In this document: piece by piece, positions 27,521 to 35,492 of the stretch
How the letters are laid out: each line of letters begins with the position of its first letter
How positions within the stretch are numbered: the stretch's first letter is position 1
Origin: Roseomonas sp.
GTDB lineage: Bacteria; Pseudomonadota; Alphaproteobacteria; Acetobacterales; Acetobacteraceae
NCBI GenBank assembly: GCA_020250005.1
Contig: JADCES010000164.1
Location: forward strand, 1-46,077
Direction of reading: 5' to 3'
Length of the DNA: 46,077 nucleotides
Notes under the pieces: model-generated
Told to the model about the DNA's origin: nothing
What the model saw: the letters and a program-made list of their open reading frames with translations, nothing else
Database searches by the model: none
Made by a program: the position numbers and the translations under genes

Positions 27521-28423
27521 ATGACCCTGACGAATTTCATCCAGTTGCTTGTGACCGGCATGGCCATGGGCGCCATTTATACGCTGACGGCAAAGGGGCT
27601 CTTTATCGCTCATCTCACCACCAATCGGGTGAATTTCGGCCAGGGCGATTTTCTGATGGCAGCTTCCTTTCTATCACTTGCAGCGATTGGTGCCGGGCTT
27701 CCCCTGCCAGTTGCCATTGTGGCTGTTATCATTGTCTTGTCCTTGATGGGCTGGGGCCTTGAGCGCTTCGCGGTGCGCCCGCTGGATCGTTTTGGTGCCG
27801 GCCGCGCCGGTGGTGCCTTGGCCTGGATCCTTACAACCGCGGGTGTGGCGCTTATTCTGCAGAATACCGTCGAACTCATTTGGGGGAAATCTTCCCAATA
27901 TTCGCCACCCTTGTTTTCTGATCGTCGCGATAACGTGATTATGATTGGGCAGATCGGTTTCTTTCTCGAGGAGTTGTTGATTATCCTTGCTGCCCTCGCG
28001 GCGGTCGGTGGTTTTTGGTGGGCATTGTTCAGGACCCGCTGGGGACGTGATGTCTATACAGTGGCTTTTAATCCGGATGCCGCCGCCCTGTTCGGCATCG
28101 ATGTACGTCGCACCGTGACATCGGTCTGGGTAATCGCTGCCATATTGGCGGCCATTTCTGGAATTCTGGTTGGGCCGCTGGTCACGGTTCATCCTCATAT
28201 GGGACTGATTTTCACCATCAAGGCGCTTGCGGTCGCCTCACTTGGCGGCTTTGCCAATCCCCTTGGTATTCTTGTCGGCGGCATACTTTTTGGTGTGGCG
28301 GAAGCACTGGCCAATTATTGGGACTCAAAATACGGCGATCTCTATCCGCTTCTATTTGTCATGGCGATGCTGGTGCTCAAGCCAAGTGGTATCTTCGGCG
28401 AATCAAAGGCAGATGTCCGATGA
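27521..28423 (+). CDS. Branched-chain-type ABC transporter permease, LivH type
   Basis: Inner-membrane permease of 300 residues with about eight hydrophobic segments. The LivH opening is clear: LVTGMAMGAIYTLTAKGL followed by NRVNFGQGDFLMAASFL. The C-terminal part has IKALAVASLGGFANPLG and ends in the LKPSGIFGE pattern. ATG 27521 is chosen because it precedes the conserved sequence; a TTG at 27488 would add 11 residues with no similarity. Its stop overlaps the start of the LivM-LivG fusion (ATGA, 28420-28423). Confidence 0.92.
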   Translation: MTLTNFIQLLVTGMAMGAIYTLTAKGLFIAHLTTNRVNFGQGDFLMAASFLSLAAIGAGLPLPVAIVAVIIVLSLMGWGLERFAVRPLDRFGAGRAGGALAWILTTAGVALILQNTVELIWGKSSQYSPPLFSDRRDNVIMIGQIGFFLEELLIILAALAAVGGFWWALFRTRWGRDVYTVAFNPDAAALFGIDVRRTVTSVWVIAAILAAISGILVGPLVTVHPHMGLIFTIKALAVASLGGFANPLGILVGGILFGVAEALANYWDSKYGDLYPLLFVMAMLVLKPSGIFGESKADVR

Positions 28424-30246
28424 GCGCACAAAACCCTCGCCGTCTTGCGCCTCTTGGCTGGCTGCTCGCAATAATTCTGGTGGCGGCATGGCCATCTCTC
28501 GCCCCAAACCCATTTTTTGTACATCTAGGGCAAACTTTCGCCTATACGGCTATCGCGGTCATTGGCTTGAATATTCTGCTCGGGCTTTCCGGACAGATGT
28601 CGCTTGGCCAAGCAGGATTTTACGCCATCGGTGCCTATGGTTCAGCGATCACGGCCACCAGCTTTGGATGGCCGCTCTGGCTTTCCATGCCTTTTGGTCT
28701 GCTCGCCGCTGGTCTGGTGGGCGTTTTGCTCGGTCTCGTGGCATTGCGCACGCGCGGCCTTTACCTTGCGATGGCGACACTTGCTTTCGGCTTTATCGTG
28801 GAAATCTGGGCACAACGTGCCGTGGATCTCACAGGCGGCACCATGGGGCTTTTTGGTGTACCTCAGCTGGATTTCGGCGATTTTCGTAATGCCGCCGCCT
28901 ATACCTTTTGGGTTTGCGCAACGGCACTGCTGCTGGTGCAACTCGGCAGCGATTGGGTTTTTTCCTCCGGTACCGGCCGCAAGCTACGCGCCATCAAGGA
29001 ATCGGAGAGTTTCGCGCAGACAGTTGGCCTTAATGTATCGCTCTGGCGCACGGCGGTATTCACCGCAAGCGCCTTACTGGCTGGATTGGCGGGCATATTG
29101 TTTGCGCATCAATCGGGCTTTGTTTCCTCGGACGCGTTTTCGATCCGCCTTTCCATAGCGCTGCTGATTGCGGCAGTGATTGGCGGTCTTGGTGACACCC
29201 GCGGTCCGCTTCTTGGTACTGCAATTCTGGTCGCCATTGCCGAAGTCATTGCGGGCTTTCATACCATCGGACTCATCATTTATGGCGGCATCCTGCTTGC
29301 TGTCTTGCTGCTGGTGCCAGAGGGAGCGGTTGGAATGTTGCGCGCGGCCATAAGGCCAATGCGTCGCGCTGCCCATTCCAGCCCGATAGCCGAGGCCGGC
29401 ATGCCCCAAGCCGTGGCAATGCGGCCTCCGCCACCTGGTACACGTAGAGGCGGTTCGCTTGAAGTTGTCGGTCTGTCGAAATCCTATGCAGGTGTGGTCG
29501 CGCTACGTGATGTGTCCTTTTCGGTCGCGCCGGGTACTATTCATGCCCTGATCGGCCCCAATGGTGCAGGCAAATCTACCCTGATAAACTGTGTAGCGGG
29601 TCTTTATCGCGCGGATATGGGTTCAGTTCACCTTGGACAGAACGAGGTAACAAGCCTTTCCGCCCATCAGCGTGCGCGGCTTGGTCTGGCCCGCAGCTTT
29701 CAGAATCTTCAATTGATCAGCGGGCTCACGGTGATTGAAAATGTGATGCTTGGCCTTCGGCCGCAGGCTGGCGAAGGTGGTATCCGTGCCATGATGCGAT
29801 GGGTTGCCGGACTGCCTCATGAGGAGCAGGAGCGCGCTCGTGCGCTTGCGGTGCTTGATGCGCTGGCCATCGCGCATCTTGCTGATCGCACACCGGCTGA
29901 ACTGCCCTACGGGCATAGAAAACTAGTTGAATTGGCACGGGCGCTTGCGCAGGACCCATTGGTGATGCTGCTTGATGAACCTGTTGCCGGCCTCAATCCG
30001 CTGGAAGCGCAGCAGATTGCCACAGCGCTGCGACGGCTGCGCGATTCGGGAAAGACCATCCTGCTGGTTGAGCACAATATGGAATTCGTCATGGGCTTGA
30101 GCAACAGGGTAACCGTTCTCGATCATGGCGTTGTGATTGCCGATGATACGCCTTTGGCGGTTCAGGGGGACAAGAAGGTAATCGCAGCCTATTTGGGCGC
30201 TGAGGATACGGAAGCCCCCAATTCCGAAAAGGCGACAGCGCCGTGA
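28420..30246 (+). CDS. LivM-LivG fusion: permease plus ABC ATPase
   Basis: One 608-residue polypeptide combining two transporter subunits. Residues ~1-310 are a LivM-type permease (NILLGLSGQMSLGQAGFYAI, ALRTRGLYLAMATLAFGFI, GGLGDTRGPLLGT). After a Pro-rich linker (MRPPPPGTRRGG), residues ~347-590 form a LivG-type ATPase. It has Walker A GPNGAGKST, Q-loop RSFQNLQL, a signature-like LPYGHRKLVELARAL, Walker B VMLLDEP and the H-loop VEHNM. Overlaps livH by ATGA; the following livF begins at a GTG inside its 3' end. Such fusions are known in alphaproteobacteria. Confidence 0.93.
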   Translation: MSAQNPRRLAPLGWLLAIILVAAWPSLAPNPFFVHLGQTFAYTAIAVIGLNILLGLSGQMSLGQAGFYAIGAYGSAITATSFGWPLWLSMPFGLLAAGLVGVLLGLVALRTRGLYLAMATLAFGFIVEIWAQRAVDLTGGTMGLFGVPQLDFGDFRNAAAYTFWVCATALLLVQLGSDWVFSSGTGRKLRAIKESESFAQTVGLNVSLWRTAVFTASALLAGLAGILFAHQSGFVSSDAFSIRLSIALLIAAVIGGLGDTRGPLLGTAILVAIAEVIAGFHTIGLIIYGGILLAVLLLVPEGAVGMLRAAIRPMRRAAHSSPIAEAGMPQAVAMRPPPPGTRRGGSLEVVGLSKSYAGVVALRDVSFSVAPGTIHALIGPNGAGKSTLINCVAGLYRADMGSVHLGQNEVTSLSAHQRARLGLARSFQNLQLISGLTVIENVMLGLRPQAGEGGIRAMMRWVAGLPHEEQERARALAVLDALAIAHLADRTPAELPYGHRKLVELARALAQDPLVMLLDEPVAGLNPLEAQQIATALRRLRDSGKTILLVEHNMEFVMGLSNRVTVLDHGVVIADDTPLAVQGDKKVIAAYLGAEDTEAPNSEKATAP

Positions 30247-30950
30247 TCGCGGTAGAGGCAGTTTCGGCGCGTATCGGCGCGGTTGAAGTCTTGAAGGATA
30301 TATCCTTCAGCGTTGCGCCAGGCGCCTTGTTGGCCGTGCTCGGCGCCAATGGTGCCGGCAAGACAAGCCTGTTGCGTGCCGTTTCAAACCTTCTGCCCCG
30401 CAGTGGCGGCCGCGTTGCTTATGATGGGCAAGATACCTTGGGCATTGCACCACATATTCTGGCGCGTAAGGGTCTTGTCCATGTGCCACAGGGACGACAG
30501 ATCGTTCCGATGCTGAGTGTATTGGACAATCTCCTCCTGGGTGCGGCGCATCTGCCGCAAAACGATCCTGATGCGATCCGAAAAAGCCTGGAAGACGAAT
30601 TCGCGCGCTTCCCGGTATTGCGCGAAAGGCAAAGTATCCCTGGCGGCTCCCTTTCAGGGGGTGAGCAGCAAATGCTTGCGGTATCGCGTGCTTTGATGAT
30701 GCGCCCAAAGGTGCTGATGCTGGATGAACCATCCCTTGGCCTGGCACCACAGATTGCGCGCGCCATTTTGCGTGCATTGCGAGACCTTACCCAGCAAGGG
30801 GTTGCGATTATATTGGTCGAACAGATGGCGCTTGGGGCACTCAGGATTGCAGATTACGGCCTTGTGTTGCGCAATGGGCAGATAGCCCTTCAAGGATCAG
30901 CGACCAAACTCTTGAACGACAGGGGACTTGTAGAGAGCTATCTCGGTTAG
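30243..30950 (+). CDS. Branched-chain-type ABC transporter ATP-binding protein, LivF type
   Basis: Second ATPase of the importer, 235 residues. Walker A GANGAGKTS, Q-loop PQGRQIVPMLSVLDNL (the VPQGRxxFPxLTVxENL pattern of LivF), signature SLSGGEQQMLAVSRALM, Walker B VLMLDEPSLGLAP and H-region LVEQM. The GTG start at 30243 overlaps the fusion gene's stop. The frame ends with the typical SYLG. The 270 bases after it (30951-31220) contain no gene; they carry the upstream region of the lyase-family gene. Confidence 0.93.
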   Translation: MIAVEAVSARIGAVEVLKDISFSVAPGALLAVLGANGAGKTSLLRAVSNLLPRSGGRVAYDGQDTLGIAPHILARKGLVHVPQGRQIVPMLSVLDNLLLGAAHLPQNDPDAIRKSLEDEFARFPVLRERQSIPGGSLSGGEQQMLAVSRALMMRPKVLMLDEPSLGLAPQIARAILRALRDLTQQGVAIILVEQMALGALRIADYGLVLRNGQIALQGSATKLLNDRGLVESYLG

Positions 30951-31220
30951 TCCCTTGGTTGTTTGCCCCGCAATTCCGGTATTTTTCGAGCGGTTCTCGA
31001 TTGCGCTGAAGCGAGCCCACCGGTCCTGACTGAGCCCTAACCTCCCAGCCCGCAATCAGGATGGCGCCACCCCAAGGCAAGATTCTGGCGTCATCCTCAA
31101 TGGAAGATCAGCGCTTCCAACGACTGGTTTCCGTTGAAATGCTGACATCATCTCAGTTAGGATGTTTTTGATCATGGACCCGCCATGTTCTTGATCACCA
31201 CCAAAGGGGAGAAAACAACC

Positions 31221-32186
31221 ATGCGCCTCGGCCAGCCTTATCCCACACGCCCGACAACCCGGCTTCGCACATTGATACGCGAGGCCGCGCCACTCATCAT
31301 TCCTGGTTGCTTCAATGCCATGTCAGCCCGCGTGCTTGAACAGGCCGGTTTTGAGGCTGTCTACATGTCCGGCTACGGATCATCGCTCTCCGTTACTGGC
31401 CTGCCCGATGCCGGACTGATGACCTTGACGGAGATGTCGGAAAATGCGCGTCGCATCGCCGCCGCTGTTTCGGTTCCCGTCATTGCGGATGCCGATACGG
31501 GCTTCGGCAATGCAATCAATGTTGTCCGCACGGTGGAGGAGTATTGTCGTGCTGGTGTCGCTGGCATGCATCTTGAAGATCAGGTAGCGCCCAAACGTTG
31601 CGGGCATGTGGCTGGACGCGAGGTCATTGCGCGTGAGGAAGCCGTTCTAAAAATCCGTGCTGCCGCAAAAACACGCGACGCGATGGAGCCGGACTTTGTG
31701 CTGATAGCGCGCACCGACAGTCGCGGTGCCCATGGCGGCTCCCTTGATGAGGCGATCTGGCGTGCCAATGCTTTCCTCGACGCTGGCGCGGATCTTGCCT
31801 TCGTTGAAGGTCCGAAGGACATGGCGGAGGTCGAGCGGATTTGCCAGGAGGTAAAGGGGCCTATCTTCTATAATATGACTGGCATTTCCCCCCGCATGGA
31901 CCGTGAAACCATGGCGCGGCTTGGCATCAAGATCACCATTCTACCAGGTGCCATCATGCGCGCAGCCTTACTCGCGATGCATGACCTCGCTTCCGCCCTG
32001 CGTGAGAAAGGACCCATGGCGGAGTCCGAACTTGACGCTCGTTCCAAGGGGCACCCATTAGGCAATACTCATGTCTTTGCCGGCTTCGATCGCATTCGCG
32101 CCATGGAAGAAAGTTTCCTGCCCGCAGAAAGTGCAAAAAAATATGATGGTACGCTGGGCCATATGCCGCGCGCCGCGGCTGAGTGA
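31221..32186 (+). CDS. Isocitrate lyase / PEP mutase superfamily lyase (2-alkylmalate-lyase-like)
   Basis: A 321-residue TIM-barrel C-C bond lyase of the group containing methylisocitrate lyase, 2,3-dimethylmalate lyase and oxaloacetate decarboxylase. Metal-binding DADTGFGN lies at residues 90-97, MHLEDQ at 116-121 and the mobile active-site loop at KRCGH (125-129; the Cys marks lyases rather than PEP mutase). ATG 31221 is chosen because aaaggggag lies ~10 bases upstream and it begins the conserved PTRPTTRLR segment; an ATG at 31185 is less likely. The neighbouring LeuC/LeuD-type hydratase suggests the lyase cleaves a substituted malate made by that hydratase. Confidence 0.88.
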   Translation: MRLGQPYPTRPTTRLRTLIREAAPLIIPGCFNAMSARVLEQAGFEAVYMSGYGSSLSVTGLPDAGLMTLTEMSENARRIAAAVSVPVIADADTGFGNAINVVRTVEEYCRAGVAGMHLEDQVAPKRCGHVAGREVIAREEAVLKIRAAAKTRDAMEPDFVLIARTDSRGAHGGSLDEAIWRANAFLDAGADLAFVEGPKDMAEVERICQEVKGPIFYNMTGISPRMDRETMARLGIKITILPGAIMRAALLAMHDLASALREKGPMAESELDARSKGHPLGNTHVFAGFDRIRAMEESFLPAESAKKYDGTLGHMPRAAAE

Positions 32187-32190
32187 CCTG

Positions 32191-32246
32191 CAAGAATTCT
32201 TGACTCTCCCGCCAAGCCCTGATTACGCTTTTCAAAACGAAAAGTG
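32191..32246 (+). promoter_or_regulatory. Palindromes in the lyase-leuC gap
   Basis: CAAGAATTCTTG (32191-32202) is a perfect 12-base palindrome, and 32226-32233 pairs with 32239-32246 around AAAAC to form a short hairpin (one G:T pair). They could be an operator or processing/termination signal. The rest of the 223-base gap to 32409 shows no gene. Confidence 0.3.
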
Positions 32247-32409
32247 ATAGTGGAAACGGAGTGGCGGGAAAGCGAACGAGAGTCTTTGTGGATGATGGGC
32301 ATGTGGTTAAGGTCGGCCTGGGCAGCTTGCCCGGGTTTCCCCATACCCTCAACCGACACTCTGGCGCGATGCTGTCGCATAACAGACTTCCAGGGGGGAC
32401 TCCTGCGCC

Positions 32410-33819
32410 ATGGCCCAGCCTTCACAGACAATGTTCGAGAAAATCTGGCGTCGTCATGTGGTTGTTGACCGACCAGATGGGTATACGCTGCTCTATATTG
32501 ATCGCCATCTAATGCATGATGGATCTGCCGGCAGTTTCGCACGTTTGCGCGCGCGCGGCTTGTCGTTGCGCCGACCGGATCGTAGCTTCGCAACACCCGA
32601 CCATTATGTTGCCACCGGCGGACGCGGCCTTGGCGCCATTGAAGACAGCCATCACCGCGGCATCGTGGCAGCGATGGCGGATAACCATGCGCGATACGGC
32701 TTCACCGTCTTTGATATTGGCGATGAAAGGCAAGGTATAGCGCATGTTGTCGGCCCCGAGCAGGGAATCACGCAGCCCGGGCTGACCCTGGTCTGCGGCG
32801 ATAGCCATACCTCCACCCATGGCGCGCTTGGCGCTTTGGCTTTTGGCATTGGCTCCTCTGAAGTTGTGCATGTCATGGCCACACAAAGCCTGTGGCAGCG
32901 CAAGCCTAAGGCCATGCGGATTGCGGTTGAAGGAAATCTGGGCTTTGGCGTCACGGCGAAGGATGTGATCCTGGCTATCATCGCGCGCATCGGTGCCGGT
33001 GGCGCGATTGGTCATGTTGTCGAATATGCCGGCAGCGCCATTCGCAGCCTTTCCATCGAAGGGCGATTGACGCTCTGCAATATGTCCATTGAAGCCGGTG
33101 GGCGAGCGGGCATGGTGGCGCCGGATGATACAACTTTCGCCTATCTGCATGGGCGCGCCTTCGCCCCCAAGGGCGCCGCCTGGGACAAGGCGCTCGCCTT
33201 TTGGCGCAATGTGCCAAGCGATGAGGGTGCCGTTTTCGACAAGGAAGTAACACTGGATGCTGCGGCCATAGCGCCCATGGTCACCTGGGGCACCAGCCCC
33301 GAAGATGCAGTGCCGGTCACTGCGCGTATCCCTGATCCCAGCTCAGCGCCGGATGCATTAAAACGCGAGGGGATGGAGCGCGCCCTTGCCTATATGGGCT
33401 TGCAGCCAGGCACACCGCTTGAAGATGTTCAGGTGGATCGTGTTTTCATCGGCTCCTGCACCAATAGCCGCATTGAGGATTTGCGGAGCGCAGCCGCCGT
33501 GGTGCGCGGACGCAAGGCAGTGGTGCCAAGCTGGGCGGTTGCCGGGTCGGGCGTGGTAAAACGGCAGGCGGAAGCCGAAGGCCTTGATCTCATCTTCAGG
33601 GAAGCTGGCTTTGAGTGGCGAGAGCCGGGCTGTTCCATGTGCGTCGGTATGAATGGCGATACCGGTAAGCCCGGCCAGCGCATCGCCTCCACATCAAACC
33701 GTAATTTTGTCGGCAGACAGGGACAGGGTGTGCGCACCCACCTTGTGAGTCCGGCAATGGCGGCAGCGGCTGCCGTAACAGGCCGGTTCACGGATGTCCG
33801 TAAACTGGCTTCAGCGTGA
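32410..33819 (+). CDS. 3-isopropylmalate dehydratase large subunit-like (LeuC/aconitase family)
   Basis: Fe-S hydro-lyase large subunit of 469 residues, the length of LeuC. It has the opening [51 protein letters not shown], and the three [4Fe-4S] cysteines in [14 protein letters not shown] and [11 protein letters not shown], then [14 protein letters not shown]. Where most LeuC have a Cys before ASTSNRNF, this protein has Ile (RIASTSN). The paired small subunit follows after 15 bases. Placed beside a lyase-family gene inside a catabolic block, it could be a paralogue acting on alkylmaleate/alkylmalate or citraconate rather than in leucine synthesis. Confidence 0.88.
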   Translation: MAQPSQTMFEKIWRRHVVVDRPDGYTLLYIDRHLMHDGSAGSFARLRARGLSLRRPDRSFATPDHYVATGGRGLGAIEDSHHRGIVAAMADNHARYGFTVFDIGDERQGIAHVVGPEQGITQPGLTLVCGDSHTSTHGALGALAFGIGSSEVVHVMATQSLWQRKPKAMRIAVEGNLGFGVTAKDVILAIIARIGAGGAIGHVVEYAGSAIRSLSIEGRLTLCNMSIEAGGRAGMVAPDDTTFAYLHGRAFAPKGAAWDKALAFWRNVPSDEGAVFDKEVTLDAAAIAPMVTWGTSPEDAVPVTARIPDPSSAPDALKREGMERALAYMGLQPGTPLEDVQVDRVFIGSCTNSRIEDLRSAAAVVRGRKAVVPSWAVAGSGVVKRQAEAEGLDLIFREAGFEWREPGCSMCVGMNGDTGKPGQRIASTSNRNFVGRQGQGVRTHLVSPAMAAAAAVTGRFTDVRKLASA

Positions 33820-33834
33820 GAGGAGATCAGCAGT

Positions 33835-34437
33835 ATGGAGGCTTTCACATCCCTCACAGCAATCGCGGTGCCGGTTGATCTGCCGAATGTTGATACCGAC
33901 CAGATCATCCCCGCACGTTTCCTTGGTCGCGCGCGGGAGGAGCAGGCCCTGGCCATGTTTCATGACATGCGACGCGCGCCTGATGGAAATCTGCGCCCGG
34001 ATTTTCCGCTGAATCAAGCAGGATTTGCGGGTGCGGGCATCATCGTGGCGGGAAGAAATTTCGCCTGTGGCTCATCCCGCGAAAATGCCGTGACAGTCAT
34101 GGTGGATAATGGCTTTCGTTCCTTTATCGCGCCGTCCTTCGGCGATATCTTTTTCAATAATTGCTTTCAGAATGGCGCTTTGCCCATCATGCTGCCAGAA
34201 GCGCGTGTGGCTGAACTGCGTTCGGAACTCCATGCAAGACCAGGAGCGCGCATTACCGTCGATTTGGCGGCACAGACAGTGACTGGGCCCGACGGAAAGA
34301 TCGATCGTTTTGAAATCGATTCCTTCCGCAAGGATTGCCTGTTGCGTGGCGTAGACAGCGTCACGCTCACACTCAGCCATGAAGGAGAGATTGCGGCCTT
34401 TGAAGCCCGGCAGAAGGAGGAAGTTTCCTGGCTCTAG
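33835..34437 (+). CDS. 3-isopropylmalate dehydratase small subunit-like (LeuD)
   Basis: Swivel-domain small subunit of the same aconitase-family enzyme, 200 residues. It shows VDLPNVDTDQIIPARFL, the substrate-binding NFACGSSRENAV, and FIAPSFGDIFFNNCFQNGAL. Canonical LeuD has GSSREHAPWA in the loop; here Glu-Asn-Ala-Val-Thr replaces it, which could affect substrate choice. The ATG follows a clear gagaggag ribosome-binding site. An AGGAGGA near the gene end sits just before the next ABC ATPase frame. Confidence 0.88.
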   Translation: MEAFTSLTAIAVPVDLPNVDTDQIIPARFLGRAREEQALAMFHDMRRAPDGNLRPDFPLNQAGFAGAGIIVAGRNFACGSSRENAVTVMVDNGFRSFIAPSFGDIFFNNCFQNGALPIMLPEARVAELRSELHARPGARITVDLAAQTVTGPDGKIDRFEIDSFRKDCLLRGVDSVTLTLSHEGEIAAFEARQKEEVSWL

Positions 34438-34463
34438 AATCCGCCTCCACCACGCTTCTGGAA

Positions 34464-35492
34464 GTGGATGGTCTTGAGAAGCACTATCCTGTGCGTCAGG
34501 GCTTGCTTGCGGCGATGCTTGGTCGGCAACCCGCACTGGTTCGGGCGGTGGATGGCGTCAGTTTCCGCATTGCACCAGGTGAGGTGCTTGGATTGGCTGG
34601 TGAATCCGGCTGCGGCAAATCCACCACGGGCATGGCCGTGCTCGACCTCGTGACGCGTACGGCCGGCAGTATTCGCGTTGCCGGCCGCGATGTTGACCTC
34701 AAGCGTGACCGCACCGCCCAGCTTGCATTTCGGCGTGACGTGCAGATTGTTTTCCAAAATCCCTTTGAGGCACTCAATCCGCGATTTACGGCGCTGGAGA
34801 GCGTACTTGAACCCATTGCCGTGCATTTCCCGGGCCGACGAGAGGAGCAGTTGGCGCGCGCACATCGCGCACTTGAACGTGCCGGCCTCGCCCCCGTTGA
34901 AACTTATGCCTCACGCTACCCGCATGAGCTTTCAGGCGGGCAGTTGCAACGCGTTGCCATCGCGCGGGCGATCGGTGTTGAACCACGCATCCTTGTAGCG
35001 GATGAGCCAGTATCGATGCTTGATGTTTCTATCCGTGCCGGCATCCTGGCGCTATTCCGCAGCTTTGCACGTGATATGGGCATGGCCATTCTTTATATCT
35101 CGCATGATCTATCGACCATGCGTTACCTTTGTCAGAACGTTGCGGTGATGTACCTAGGTCGTATTGTTGAATACGGTCCGGCAGGGGCGGTTCTCTCCCG
35201 TCCGGTTCATCCTTACGCCCAAGCGCTCATGGCGTCGGTGCCTGTGCGCGGTCGGCGCGGGCGCAAGCGTCTTCCCCTTTCCGGTCAGGTACCGAATGCC
35301 ATGGCTATCCCCGCAGGCTGCCGTTTCCACCCGCGCTGCCCGGTAGCGATGCCGATCTGCAGCGCGGTTGACCCGCCAAAGGTGATGCTTGCCAGCGGCC
35401 AGGAAGTGGCCTGCCACCTTATGACAACAACAAATAGCCAGGAGGCCCAGGATGCATCAGACACCGGAACAAATCGCCTCGCCCTCCGTTGA
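34464..35492 (+). CDS. Peptide/nickel-type ABC transporter ATP-binding protein (DppF/OppF-like)
   Basis: ATPase of a dipeptide/oligopeptide-type importer, 342 residues from GTG 34464. Walker [11 protein letters not shown]-loop FQNPFEALNPRF, signature LSGGQLQRVAIARAI, Walker B ILVADEPVSMLD, H-loop ISHDLS, and the C-terminal oligopeptide-transporter Fe-S-like cysteine motif CRFHPRCPVAMPIC. The conserved reading frame begins earlier: ALESASTTLLEV upstream is in frame and an AGGAGGA (34416-34422) precedes a CTG at 34428, so initiation at CTG 34428 is possible. The 3' end overlaps the binding-protein gene by 41 bases. Confidence 0.9.
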   Translation: MDGLEKHYPVRQGLLAAMLGRQPALVRAVDGVSFRIAPGEVLGLAGESGCGKSTTGMAVLDLVTRTAGSIRVAGRDVDLKRDRTAQLAFRRDVQIVFQNPFEALNPRFTALESVLEPIAVHFPGRREEQLARAHRALERAGLAPVETYASRYPHELSGGQLQRVAIARAIGVEPRILVADEPVSMLDVSIRAGILALFRSFARDMGMAILYISHDLSTMRYLCQNVAVMYLGRIVEYGPAGAVLSRPVHPYAQALMASVPVRGRRGRKRLPLSGQVPNAMAIPAGCRFHPRCPVAMPICSAVDPPKVMLASGQEVACHLMTTTNSQEAQDASDTGTNRLALR

